DNA of 64,000 nucleotides from NCBI RefSeq assembly GCF_013044135.1, contig NZ_JABEPP010000004.1, positions 248,001 through 312,000 on the forward strand. Reading direction: 5' to 3'. The notes under the pieces are model-generated. The model was not told the DNA's origin and ran no database searches. It worked only from the letters and a program-made list of their open reading frames with translations. Position numbers and translations under genes: made by a program. This document shows, one piece after another, positions 1-7,772 of this stretch (within the stretch, counting starts at the first letter, position 1; each line of letters starts with the position of its first letter). The stretch is from Enterovirga aerilata (lineage in GTDB: Bacteria > Pseudomonadota > Alphaproteobacteria > Rhizobiales > Beijerinckiaceae).

Positions 1-445
1 GCGAATGGGTCAGCACCCAGTCCATGACGAACTGCATCGCCAGTGTGGTCAAAGCCAGATAGAGGCCCTTCACCCGCAGGGCCGCGAAGGCGAACAGGCT
101 GCCGATAACCGCGGCGGAGATACCACCGATCAGGAGCGCGAATTCCCAGGGCAACCCGTACTTGGCCGCGTGGACAGCCGAATACGCGCCCACGGCCATC
201 ACCGCCGCATAGCCGAGGTGCAGTTGGCCGGCCCAACCCGTCACCAGGTTGAGCCCGAGCGCCGCTGCCGTCCAAACAAGCCAAGGTAACATATAGCTGT
301 TGAGGTACAGCGACCCGACAAGGAACGGAGCTGCCAGGCCGAGCGCCAGGAGGAACAGTGCGAGATTCCTGTCGGCTGGGATCTTGTAGAGCCGAGTGTC
401 GGATACGTAGTTGGTATGATGGATGCCAGATAGCCGGTAAAACAT
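1..445 (-). CDS. livM: Branched-chain amino-acid-type ABC transporter permease LivM (partial, runs off left edge)
   Basis: Inner-membrane permease subunit of a LivHMGF-type ABC importer. Only the N-terminal 148 residues lie in the window. The segment is strongly hydrophobic and carries the LivM family block LNLVTGWAGQLHLGYAA at residues 65-81 and GLYLALTTLAMQ at about 127-138. The ATG at 445 is used because it begins 4 bases after the livH stop and opens the only frame that reads as LivM. It is the last visible gene of the leftward SDR-livG-ligase-livH-livM operon. livF and a periplasmic binding protein would be expected further left and are not seen. In such clusters the imported solute is often a carboxylic acid rather than an amino acid, which is inference from the neighbouring CoA ligase. 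Confidence 0.88.
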   Translation of the reverse strand, partial: MFYRLSGIHHTNYVSDTRLYKIPADRNLALFLLALGLAAPFLVGSLYLNSYMLPWLVWTAAALGLNLVTGWAGQLHLGYAAVMAVGAYSAVHAAKYGLPWEFALLIGGISAAVIGSLFAFAALRVKGLYLALTTLAMQFVMDWVLTHS

Positions 446-449
446 CGCA

Positions 450-1337
450 TCAAACCCTTTCGATGTCTTGGCGGCCAAACAGACCGTGCGGCCGAAGCAT
501 GACAGTGAGGATGAGCACCGCGGCCACAATCAAGTCTCGGCTGCCACCGCCCACAAACGGATCCAAATAGGTTGACCCCACATTCTCGAGGATACCTAAA
601 ATCAGTCCGGCGAGCACCGCGCCAAATATGCTGTCCAGCCCGCCTAAAACGGCTACTGTCAATCCCTTGAGCAGCAGGAGCGACAGCGATTGGTCGACGC
701 CCTGAATCTCGCCCCATATGACGCCTGCCGCCACCGCAACGATTGAAGCCAGTCCCCAGGACAGGCCAACCCCACGCTCGACAGATATGCCGACGGACCA
801 TGAGGCCATGTAATCGTCGGCTATTGCGCGCAGACGGATACCCAGGCGGCTGCGGAAAAACAGGACGAAGACCACAAACAACAGGAGGGCCACCGCAGCG
901 CCAACCAAATGGATGCGGCTGATCAGAACGTCGCCGATGAAAAGCGGGTCATAGCCGACGCCGAGTTCGACCGAGCGCGACGTACCCCCCCAGATAGCAA
1001 GCGTTGTGCCGCGGAGAAAGATGTCTATACCGAGCGTCATCATGAGGATCATCACGATCGGTCGGCCTGCGAGCCGGCGCAGCGCAACCCGCTCGATCCC
1101 CATACCGAAACCGAACATGACCACCGCAGCCAGCGGAATCGCGACCCATAGCGGAAGCCCTATGTCGCGAGCTAGCGCCAGCACAATGTAGGCTCCCACC
1201 ATGGTGAGCCCGCCCTGCGCGAGGTTTGGCACGGAAGAGGCCTTGTAGATCAGTACCAGGCCGATCGCGAACAACGAGTAGAGCAACCCCGTGAGAGCTC
1301 CGTTCGCCGCTAGCTCAGCCAAGAAAACTAGTTCCAT
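450..1337 (-). CDS. livH: Branched-chain amino-acid-type ABC transporter permease LivH
   Basis: Inner-membrane permease of 295 residues, the usual LivH length, with about eight hydrophobic segments. Family hallmarks are GLLYSLFAIGLVLIYKAS near residues 18-35, the FRSRLGIRLRAIADD loop near 160-175 and a C-terminal GLILGILENVGSTY block. Its ATG at 1337 follows the stop codon of the upstream CoA ligase with no spacer. The purine-rich GGGAGG Shine-Dalgarno therefore lies inside the last ligase codons, indicating translational coupling. It should pair with LivM and be powered by LivG. Co-translation with an acyl-CoA ligase suggests uptake of a carboxylate that is activated on entry, which is inference. 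Confidence 0.93.
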   Translation of the reverse strand: MELVFLAELAANGALTGLLYSLFAIGLVLIYKASSVPNLAQGGLTMVGAYIVLALARDIGLPLWVAIPLAAVVMFGFGMGIERVALRRLAGRPIVMILMMTLGIDIFLRGTTLAIWGGTSRSVELGVGYDPLFIGDVLISRIHLVGAAVALLLFVVFVLFFRSRLGIRLRAIADDYMASWSVGISVERGVGLSWGLASIVAVAAGVIWGEIQGVDQSLSLLLLKGLTVAVLGGLDSIFGAVLAGLILGILENVGSTYLDPFVGGGSRDLIVAAVLILTVMLRPHGLFGRQDIERV

Positions 1338-3257
1338 CTAAACCTCCCTAACAGGGAGGGTGCGGTCGACCCTTCCCGTCTCACCCGTCTCGTAGGTCAC
1401 TACGGCGCTGACGTGGACGTGCTTTGATCCGTCATAAAGCGCCGCGATCACGTTCTGGTAGCGGTCTTCCACCACCGCTCGGCGCAGCTTGCGCGTGCGC
1501 GTGATCTCTCCGTCGTCGGGATCGAATTCCTTGTGCAAACTGACAAACCTTTTGAGCCGCAGAGGCTCGGGGAGGACTTTGTTGACGCGCAGGAATGCTT
1601 CGCGCAGAAGCGCGGCCACCTCTTCGCGCTGAGACAGATCGGCATAGGACACATACGGTACGCCATTCACTTCGGCCCAGTGACCCACGGCATCGAGATC
1701 GATGCACACCATTGCCGTCAATTCGTGTCGGCCGGCGCCCACCACGGCCGCGTCCTTTATGTATGGACTGAACTTCAGGCGGTTCTCGATATAATTTGGC
1801 ACATAGCGTTCACCGGCTTGTGTGTGCATCACTTCTGAAACGCGGCCAAGCACCACGAGATTGCCATCGTCTTCGAGGTAGCCGGCATCGCCTGAACGCA
1901 ACCAGCCAGCGGAAAGCGTCTCGGCCGAAGCTTCGGGCTTGTTATAGTATCCGGCGAAAACGCTGTCCGACTTCAGGAGGATTTCGCCATTGTCGGCGAT
2001 CTTCACTTCGACCCCCGGGGCAGCCTTGCCGACGGTGTGGAGCCGCACCTCATCAGGCGCCTGGATCGCGTTGATGGCACTGTTCTCCGTCTGACCATAG
2101 AGTTGGCGCAGCTTGATGCCGAGCGCCCGGTAGAATACGAAGGTGTCCTCTCCGATCGCCTCACCGCCGGTGAAGGCGTTCTTAAGACGGTGCATGCCGA
2201 ACTGGTCCTTGATCGGGCCGAAGATCAGAATCTCGCCGATGAAACGGCCGATACGTTCCAACGCGCCAGCGCTCATGCCGTTGAGCTTGCGACGCTCGGC
2301 TGCCATGGCCCGCTCGATGAACAAGTGATAAAGCCGCTTCTTCAGCGGCGTCGAATTCTCGATGCCTACCTGAATGGTGGTCAGGATGTTGTCCCAGCTG
2401 CGTGGCGCGGCCAGATAAAATGTCGGCGCGATTTCTCGCATATCACGCAGCACGGTTTCCTGTCGTTCCGGCACGTTGACAATGAAGCGCAGCAGAAGCG
2501 CGGCGGCTACCGTAATCGCATAATCGCCCACCCAGGCCATCGGCAGATAGGCCAGCACCTCCTCTCCGAAATCGAAGGCCCCGGCGGCATGGCCGTTCCG
2601 CGCCGCCGCCAACACGTTCTTCTGGCTCAGCACAAGGCCCTTGGGCTTGCCCGTCGTGCCCGACGAATGCAGGAAAACCGCCGGATCGTCGGGCTTGGCC
2701 CGGCCGAGCAAGTCCTCGCGCAGCGCCGGCTCGCCGTTGAGACGGTGGCTGCCGATCTCGACGAGATGCTCCCATGACATCAGCCCGGGCGCCTCGTAGA
2801 AGCCGAGGCCCCGGCCGTCGTCATACACGATGTACTTCAACTGCGCGGCCCCGGCGTCACGCAGTTCCAATATCTTGTCCACCTGCTCCTGGTCCTCGGC
2901 GAGAGCGGCTACGACGTTCGCCTCCTCCGCGAAATGCTGGAGCTCTTCGAGTGTGGTGCCCGGATAGGCGGGCATTGCGTAAACTCCGAGCGTGGCCAGC
3001 GCCAGCATTCCGCAATAGAGGCGTACACGATTGTCGCCGAGAATGAGCACCGCGTCCCCCGGCTTCAGGCCGAGCCCGTCGAGGCCGGCCGCGCAGGCCA
3101 GCACCTCTTCCGTGTATTCAGCCCAGGTGGTTGCCTTCCAGATCCCACGCTCTTTTTCACGCAATGCGATGTCGCTGCCGTGTTCGGACGCGTTCCGCAT
3201 CAGAACCGAGGCAATGGTTTCACCCGCGACCGTCGGGCTTTGTGTGTTCTCAGCCAT
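1338..3257 (-). CDS. AMP-dependent long-chain-type acyl-CoA ligase
   Basis: Adenylates a carboxylic acid and transfers it to CoA. The 639-residue protein has the P-loop-like A3 motif SSGTTGKPKGL, a GQTE substrate/AMP motif, and SGDAGYLEDDGNLVVLGR in the hinge region. It resembles the long (about 600-residue) FadD15-type ligases. The chosen ATG at 3257 gives MAENTQ and overlaps the livG stop by 8 bases; an ATG at 3281 would add eight residues. The gene lies between livG and livH, an arrangement repeatedly seen where a Liv-type importer feeds a catabolic CoA pathway. The substrate cannot be read from the sequence. Confidence is high for family and low for specificity. Confidence 0.9.
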   Translation of the reverse strand: MAENTQSPTVAGETIASVLMRNASEHGSDIALREKERGIWKATTWAEYTEEVLACAAGLDGLGLKPGDAVLILGDNRVRLYCGMLALATLGVYAMPAYPGTTLEELQHFAEEANVVAALAEDQEQVDKILELRDAGAAQLKYIVYDDGRGLGFYEAPGLMSWEHLVEIGSHRLNGEPALREDLLGRAKPDDPAVFLHSSGTTGKPKGLVLSQKNVLAAARNGHAAGAFDFGEEVLAYLPMAWVGDYAITVAAALLLRFIVNVPERQETVLRDMREIAPTFYLAAPRSWDNILTTIQVGIENSTPLKKRLYHLFIERAMAAERRKLNGMSAGALERIGRFIGEILIFGPIKDQFGMHRLKNAFTGGEAIGEDTFVFYRALGIKLRQLYGQTENSAINAIQAPDEVRLHTVGKAAPGVEVKIADNGEILLKSDSVFAGYYNKPEASAETLSAGWLRSGDAGYLEDDGNLVVLGRVSEVMHTQAGERYVPNYIENRLKFSPYIKDAAVVGAGRHELTAMVCIDLDAVGHWAEVNGVPYVSYADLSQREEVAALLREAFLRVNKVLPEPLRLKRFVSLHKEFDPDDGEITRTRKLRRAVVEDRYQNVIAALYDGSKHVHVSAVVTYETGETGRVDRTLPVREV

Positions 3258-4068
3258 GGGCGCCCCCGATATACGCCTCAACGACGCGCGGATCCTTGAC
3301 GACCTCCTTCGGAATCCCGCTGGCGATCATCTCGCCATAATTGAGCGCCAGCATCCGGTCGCAGATGCCGGTAATGACGTCCATGTGGTGCTCGATCAGC
3401 AGGACGCTTATGCCCCGTTCAGCTCTCGCGTCGAGAATGAAACGGGCCATGTACCCCTTCTCCTCTTGGTTCATCCCGGCCATGGGCTCGTCGAGAATGA
3501 GAAGATGGGGTTCGGCGACCAGTGCCCGTGCCAGTTCCACACGCTTCTTGAGGCCGATTGGAATCCCGTCCACGAGCTCGTTGCGGATGCTTTCGAGCTG
3601 GAGAAATTCGATCACCTCCTCTACCACTTCGCGGTTCCTGATCTCGCTCGGTCGCGCCACCCACCAATACAGCGCAGTGGGAAGAACTCCGGGCTTCATG
3701 TGGATGTGGCGCCCCAAAAGAATGTTCTCGAGCACGCTCATGCCGTTGAAAAGCGCGAGGTTCTGAAAGGTCCGGGCGACGCCAAGCTTGGCCACCTTGT
3801 GAGGCGCGGTGCCCGTGATGTCCTTGCCATCGAGACATATCGAGCCTTTGTTCGGCGGATAGAACCCGGTGATCGCATTGGTCACCGTCGTCTTCCCGCT
3901 CCCGTTCGGTCCGACGAGGCCAAATATTTCGCCCTTATGAATACTGAAGTCCACGCCGCTAACGGCAACAATACCGCCGAATCGACGTTCGATCCCGCGG
4001 CACTCCAATACGGGAGGAGCTTTGGCATGTTGTTGCTCTCGAGTGTAATTGTTTGTCATTTCATTCAT
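3250..4068 (-). CDS. livG: Branched-chain amino-acid-type ABC transporter ATP-binding protein LivG
   Basis: Cytoplasmic ATPase of the importer, 272 residues. Walker A GPNGSGKT, the Q-loop in ARTFQNLALF, Walker B LLILDEP and the switch histidine in LLIEHH are all present, and the C-terminal GEMIASG...VVEAYIGG block is LivG-like. The ABC signature normally written LSGGQ reads PIGLKKRVELARAL, a degenerate form also known from LivG proteins of aromatic-acid transporters. Two in-frame ATGs (4068 and 4059) are possible starts. It lies 27 bases downstream of the SDR gene and overlaps the ligase start by 8 bases, so the three genes form one transcript. Confidence 0.93.
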   Translation of the reverse strand: MNEMTNNYTREQQHAKAPPVLECRGIERRFGGIVAVSGVDFSIHKGEIFGLVGPNGSGKTTVTNAITGFYPPNKGSICLDGKDITGTAPHKVAKLGVARTFQNLALFNGMSVLENILLGRHIHMKPGVLPTALYWWVARPSEIRNREVVEEVIEFLQLESIRNELVDGIPIGLKKRVELARALVAEPHLLILDEPMAGMNQEEKGYMARFILDARAERGISVLLIEHHMDVITGICDRMLALNYGEMIASGIPKEVVKDPRVVEAYIGGAHG

Positions 4069-4095
4069 ATCGCCGTCGAAGCTCTTGTTCTGGTA

Positions 4096-4950
4096 TCACG
4101 CGATACGGAAATAGTCGGGCCGGCCTGTCGGCCAGGGATCACCCCACAGCTGCTGCCCGCCGTCCACGTTGAGCACTTCGCCAGTTACGAACTTGCCGGA
4201 GGGTGCGGCCAAATAGACCACCGCCTCGGCGACATCCCATTCGTCGCCGGCGTGACGCATCGGGTTCGACTCCTCAAACGTCGCCGCTCCCTCCTCGGGA
4301 TATCGCGCAAACCCGGTGCTTTCGCAGCATCCCGGCGCCACGCAGTTGACGCGGATATCGTGCGGCGCCCATTCGACGGCCACCGATTTGGACAGGTAGA
4401 TGACCCCGGCGCGCGCGGCGCAGCTATGTGCGATACCAGGCATCCCGCGCCAGATATCCGCGACAATGCTCACGATGGCGCCGGGACGCCCGGCCTTGAC
4501 CCAGTTCCGGGCCGCAGCCTGCATCATCCACCAGGTGCCATTGAGGTTGGTGTCGATGACGGCGTTCCAGCCTTTCGGCGTGTAGTCAAGGGCGGGCTGC
4601 GGAAACTGTCCGCCCGCATTGTTCACCAGAATGTCGAACCCGCCGAAATGATCGCCGACTCCATCGACGAAATTCTGCACTTGTTCGGGATCCCGGATGG
4701 TCATGGGACGAGCGAGCACCTGGCCGCCAAAGCCACGCAGGAACTTCGCGGCTTCTTCGAGCTTTTCCGGGTTCCGCCCGTTGATGGCCAGATCGGCCCC
4801 GAGCCGTGCGAACAGGGTGGCGATCGCCAGGCCCAGCCCGCCTCCCGCGCCGGTCACGACAACGGTTTTTCCCGAAAACAGCCCATCAACATAGACCGTT
4901 GGATGATCGCGCAGTCGTTCACGGGAAAACCCGTAACCGGCTTCCGGCAT
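4096..4950 (-). CDS. SDR oxidoreductase, peroxisomal trans-2-enoyl-CoA reductase (PECR)-like
   Basis: NAD(P)-binding Rossmann protein of 284 residues with the TGAGGGLGLAIA nucleotide motif and NNAG. The usual SDR catalytic YxxxK is absent: the aligned block reads AHSCAARAGVIYLSKS, so Tyr becomes Ser and Lys becomes Arg. From memory this matches trans-2-enoyl-CoA and 2,4-dienoyl-CoA reductases of the PECR/DECR type, which reduce unsaturated acyl-CoAs, rather than FabG-like dehydrogenases. The ATG at 4950 is preferred over the one at 4998 because a GGGAGGAAC Shine-Dalgarno lies just upstream. The gene heads the livG-ligase-livHM operon, and an operator palindrome lies about 50 bases upstream of it. 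Confidence 0.85.
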   Translation of the reverse strand: MPEAGYGFSRERLRDHPTVYVDGLFSGKTVVVTGAGGGLGLAIATLFARLGADLAINGRNPEKLEEAAKFLRGFGGQVLARPMTIRDPEQVQNFVDGVGDHFGGFDILVNNAGGQFPQPALDYTPKGWNAVIDTNLNGTWWMMQAAARNWVKAGRPGAIVSIVADIWRGMPGIAHSCAARAGVIYLSKSVAVEWAPHDIRVNCVAPGCCESTGFARYPEEGAATFEESNPMRHAGDEWDVAEAVVYLAAPSGKFVTGEVLNVDGGQQLWGDPWPTGRPDYFRIA

Positions 4951-5000
4951 TGACGTTCCTCCCAAAGCGGATCGGACTGTTGTCCTTGATCTGACCAAAC

Positions 5001-5014
5001 CTAACGCACGTTAG
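5001..5014. promoter_or_regulatory. TetR-type operator, site 1
   Basis: CTAACGCACGTTAG is a perfect inverted repeat of CTAACG/CGTTAG around a 2-base centre. It lies between the acyl-CoA dehydrogenase stop (5060) and the start of the SDR-liv operon (4950), where an internal promoter would be. It is one of six matches to CTAACRnnYGTTAG in the island. Regulator assignment is inference. Confidence 0.75.
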
Positions 5015-5059
5015 AAAACTAGGCAACCCCCGACTCTGGAACGGCTTCGCTCCGAGATT

Positions 5060-6226
5060 TCAGTAGGATTTGGGCAGACCCAGCGCCTTCTCGGCGATGA
5101 ACGACATCAGCATCTGCGGCGTGACCGGCACGATGTGAAAGAGAAGCGCTTCGCGCACCAGTCTCTCGATGTGATACTCCTTGGCGTAGCCGAAGCCGCC
5201 AAATGTCATCTGCGCCGTTTGCGTCGCCTCGACCGCGGCTTCGGCCGCCAGCAACTTGGCGGCATTGGCCTCGACCCCGCACGGCTCGCCCGCGTCGTAG
5301 AGCGCCGCGGCATGCATCACCATCAGGTTCGCAGCCTCGACCTTCGCCCAGGCCTTGGCAAGCGGGTGCTGCACCCCCTGGTTCTGTCCGATCGGGCGTC
5401 CGAAAACCTGGCGCTCCTTGGCATAGGCGGCGGCGCGTTTTAGAGCGATCCGGGCAATGCCCACGCATTCCCCGGCGACAAGGATGCGCTCGGGATTGAG
5501 CCCGTGCAGGATCTGCCTGAAACCCTGTCCTTCCTCGCCGATCAGGTCCTCTGCCGGGATCGGCAGCCCATCGATGAACAGTTCGTTCGAGTCGACCGCC
5601 TTGCGGCCCATCTTCTCGATCTCGCGCACATCGACGAAGGTCCGGTCCAGATCGGTATAGAAGAGCGACAGGCCCTCGGTCGGTTTTGCCACCTCCTCGA
5701 GCGGCGTCGTGCGCGCCAGAAGCAGGATCTTGTTGGCCACCTGCGCGGTGGAAATCCAGACTTTCTGGCCGTGGACGACATAGCGGTCCCCCTGTCGAAC
5801 CGCGCGCGTCTTGAGCCTGGTCGTGTCGAGGCCGGTCGTCGGCTCGGTGACGCCGAAACAGGCCTTTTCGCGCCCATCGATCAGCGGCGGCAGCATCCGT
5901 GCCTTTTGCTCCGCGCTGCCGAAGACCACGACCGGGTTCAGCCCGAAGATGTTCATATGAACGGCCGAGGCCGCGCTAGCTCCGCCGCCAGATTCAGCGA
6001 TGGCCTGCATCATGATCGTGGCCTCGGTGATCCCGAGACCGGCGCCTCCATATTCCTCCGGCATGGCGATTCCCAGCCAACCGCCTTCTGCCATCGCCCT
6101 GTGCAGTTCATGCGGAAAGCCACCGTTGCGGTCGCGTTCGAGCCAGTACGCGTCGTCGAACTCCACGCAGATCCTCAGGATCGTATCGCGGATGCCCTGC
6201 TGCTGTTCGGTCAGCCTGAAACTCAT
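5060..6226 (-). CDS. Acyl-CoA dehydrogenase
   Basis: FAD-dependent alpha,beta-dehydrogenation of an acyl-CoA, 388 residues. Visible blocks are MPEEYGGAGLG near 55-65, the flavin-site VTEPTTGLDTT near 133-143, and QVFGRPIGQNQGVQHPLA. No glutamate stands at the medium-chain-type C-terminal position, which reads FHIVPVTPQM. The candidate base is Glu in GLNPERILVAG, as in isovaleryl/long-chain types. The C-terminus LGLPKSY is shared with the dehydrogenase at 40602-41762, so the two are paralogues. The start overlaps the CaiB stop by 4 bases (ATGA), giving translational coupling. The acyl substrate is unknown. Confidence 0.92.
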   Translation of the reverse strand: MSFRLTEQQQGIRDTILRICVEFDDAYWLERDRNGGFPHELHRAMAEGGWLGIAMPEEYGGAGLGITEATIMMQAIAESGGGASAASAVHMNIFGLNPVVVFGSAEQKARMLPPLIDGREKACFGVTEPTTGLDTTRLKTRAVRQGDRYVVHGQKVWISTAQVANKILLLARTTPLEEVAKPTEGLSLFYTDLDRTFVDVREIEKMGRKAVDSNELFIDGLPIPAEDLIGEEGQGFRQILHGLNPERILVAGECVGIARIALKRAAAYAKERQVFGRPIGQNQGVQHPLAKAWAKVEAANLMVMHAAALYDAGEPCGVEANAAKLLAAEAAVEATQTAQMTFGGFGYAKEYHIERLVREALLFHIVPVTPQMLMSFIAEKALGLPKSY

Positions 6227-7440
6227 AGCATTTCCTCCCCGGCAGGACCAATTGCGATCAGACCTGCCTTCGCCAACCCTTCGATGGCCGCCTTGTCATA
6301 GCCGAGCTCCTGCATGATCGCGGCGGTATCCGCGCCGGGCCCCCGACCCAACCAGGAAACGCTGCCCGGCGTATCACTCAGATGAGGCACCGGGCCCACC
6401 ACCTTCGTCACATCGCCTTCGACCGAAACGATGTCACCGCGATGGGCGATCTGGGGATGGGCCACGATATCCCGGGCACTCAACACCGGCGCAGCCACCG
6501 CATCGTGGCGTGCGAATTCCGCCTCGACCTCGGAAAATTCCCTTGCGGTGACGAATTCGTTGAGCCGGTCAAAGATCTCGCTCATATGCGCCGAGATTCC
6601 CTCCATCGTGGCAAAACGCGGATCCTCGGCAAAACTGTCCCCGCCCACCGCGCGCAACAGCCGTCTGGCCGTCTCCGCGCCCCCGGCCGAGACGGTCACC
6701 CAGACACCGTCCTTGGTGCGGAATGTGCCACCCGGCGCAAAATCCATCGGCTGACGCAGCCCGTTGCGCATCGGCGAGACGCCTGCTCCGGTCAGAACGG
6801 GAATATGATAATCGATCAGCCGTAACAGGGCTTCGAATACCGCCAGATCAATGACCTGACCGCGAACCGTGCCCCTCTCGCGGGCGAAAAGAGCGATCAT
6901 GACGCCCAGGGCTCCCATCAACCCAGTCGTGCTGTCGGCGGCCGGGAACCCGGGATGCATGGGCGAGCCATCGGCGAAGCCCGTGAGGTGCGCCAGACCG
7001 CTCATTGCCTCGGCGGCGCGCCCGAAGGCCGGCGTCTTGCGCATCGGCCCATCCTGTCCGTAGCCCGAAACCCGTAAGATCACCAGGTCGGGGTTCCATT
7101 GATGCAGGACCTCTGGCCCGATCCCCGCTCGCTCGAGCACGCCGGGACGGAAATTTTCCACCAGAACATCCGCGCTTTCGACCAGCTTTTCCAGGACCTC
7201 GCGCCCGGGATCGCTCTTCCAGTCGAGCGCGAGGATTCGCTTGTTGCGGGCAAGCGTCTTCCACCAGACGCCGACCCCGTCCTGCGCCTTCGGGCCCAGT
7301 TCGCGCATCATGTCGCCCCGGCCGGGGGCTTCGATCTTGATCACCTCGGCACCGAAATCCGAAAGGAGTGCTGCCGCCAGCGGCCCTGCGATCACATGGC
7401 CAAGTTCAATGATCCGAATATCGCCGAGCGGCATCGCCAT
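6223..7440 (-). CDS. CoA-transferase family III (CaiB/BaiF)
   Basis: Transfers CoA between carboxylates, 405 residues, the normal family length. The N-terminal block IRIIELGHVIAGPLAAALLSDFGAEVIKIE and the central GYGQDGP are diagnostic. The putative catalytic aspartate is in FPAADSTTGLMGAL near residue 165. The start at 7440 is supported by a GGGAGGG Shine-Dalgarno. It is the first gene of the leftward operon, and a 20-base operator palindrome lies 35 bases upstream. In this context it probably activates an imported acid or an intermediate using a CoA donor from the pathway, which is inference. Confidence 0.93.
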   Translation of the reverse strand: MAMPLGDIRIIELGHVIAGPLAAALLSDFGAEVIKIEAPGRGDMMRELGPKAQDGVGVWWKTLARNKRILALDWKSDPGREVLEKLVESADVLVENFRPGVLERAGIGPEVLHQWNPDLVILRVSGYGQDGPMRKTPAFGRAAEAMSGLAHLTGFADGSPMHPGFPAADSTTGLMGALGVMIALFARERGTVRGQVIDLAVFEALLRLIDYHIPVLTGAGVSPMRNGLRQPMDFAPGGTFRTKDGVWVTVSAGGAETARRLLRAVGGDSFAEDPRFATMEGISAHMSEIFDRLNEFVTAREFSEVEAEFARHDAVAAPVLSARDIVAHPQIAHRGDIVSVEGDVTKVVGPVPHLSDTPGSVSWLGRGPGADTAAIMQELGYDKAAIEGLAKAGLIAIGPAGEEML

Positions 7441-7474
7441 GTCAGCCCTCCCTGGTCGTCACGGCAGCCAGCAT

Positions 7475-7494
7475 AATCTAACATATGTTAGATT
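7475..7494. promoter_or_regulatory. TetR-type operator, site 2 (perfect 20-base palindrome)
   Basis: AATCTAACATATGTTAGATT is a perfect 20-base palindrome containing CTAACA-TA-TGTTAG. It lies 35 bases upstream of the CaiB start and is the longest uninterrupted symmetry of the six sites. It would repress or gate the CaiB-led operon. Its right side borders the intergenic DNA in front of the IS630 transposase. Confidence 0.8.
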
Positions 7495-7772
7495 TGAAGG
7501 AGGGAGTCTACGCGAAGGCCGCAAGAAAGGCGGCACGAAGCGACAAGTACAGGATTGCCCGTTTCCTCGACAGGTCACGTCGCCGGCGGAATGCAGCTGT
7601 GTGCGGGCATTTCGGCCAGGACGACACAAGGCGAAAGGCATCGCCCTCGAAACGCGGACACCGTCTTTGGTGTCCGCATCGTTCGCGGCCGAGAAGGGAT
7701 GCTCTACATCGATTCCCCAGATGGGCGAAAAATGGCTTGCGGGTGAGCCGGGAAGCGATTCTTGTTGGCGGC
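7495..7772. other. Intergenic DNA between the CaiB promoter and the IS630 transposase
   Basis: No convincing gene is seen in this stretch. It contains the hairpin at 7654-7677 and a possible IS630 left end near 7705. The open frames crossing it have no recognisable protein composition. It may be a remnant of the original bioY-downstream or CaiB-upstream intergenic region displaced by the insertion. Confidence 0.5.
7654..7677. repeat. Perfect 9-bp inverted repeat (hairpin)
   Basis: GCGGACACC and GGTGTCCGC flank a 6-base loop, GTCTTT. No U-tract follows, so it is not a classical rho-independent terminator. It could be a weak terminator or part of the insertion-sequence flank. Confidence 0.5.

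Noticed and set aside
1344..1360. CCTCCC-TAACA-GGGAGG hairpin between ligase and livH as a terminator
   Set aside because: It lies within the last codons of the ligase and includes the livH Shine-Dalgarno, and there is no T-run. It is better read as a ribosome binding site in a hairpin.
3031..4953. A 640-codon rightward frame across livG and the SDR gene
   Set aside because: It is antisense to two clear genes with full motif sets and has no recognisable domain; it reflects the high GC content.
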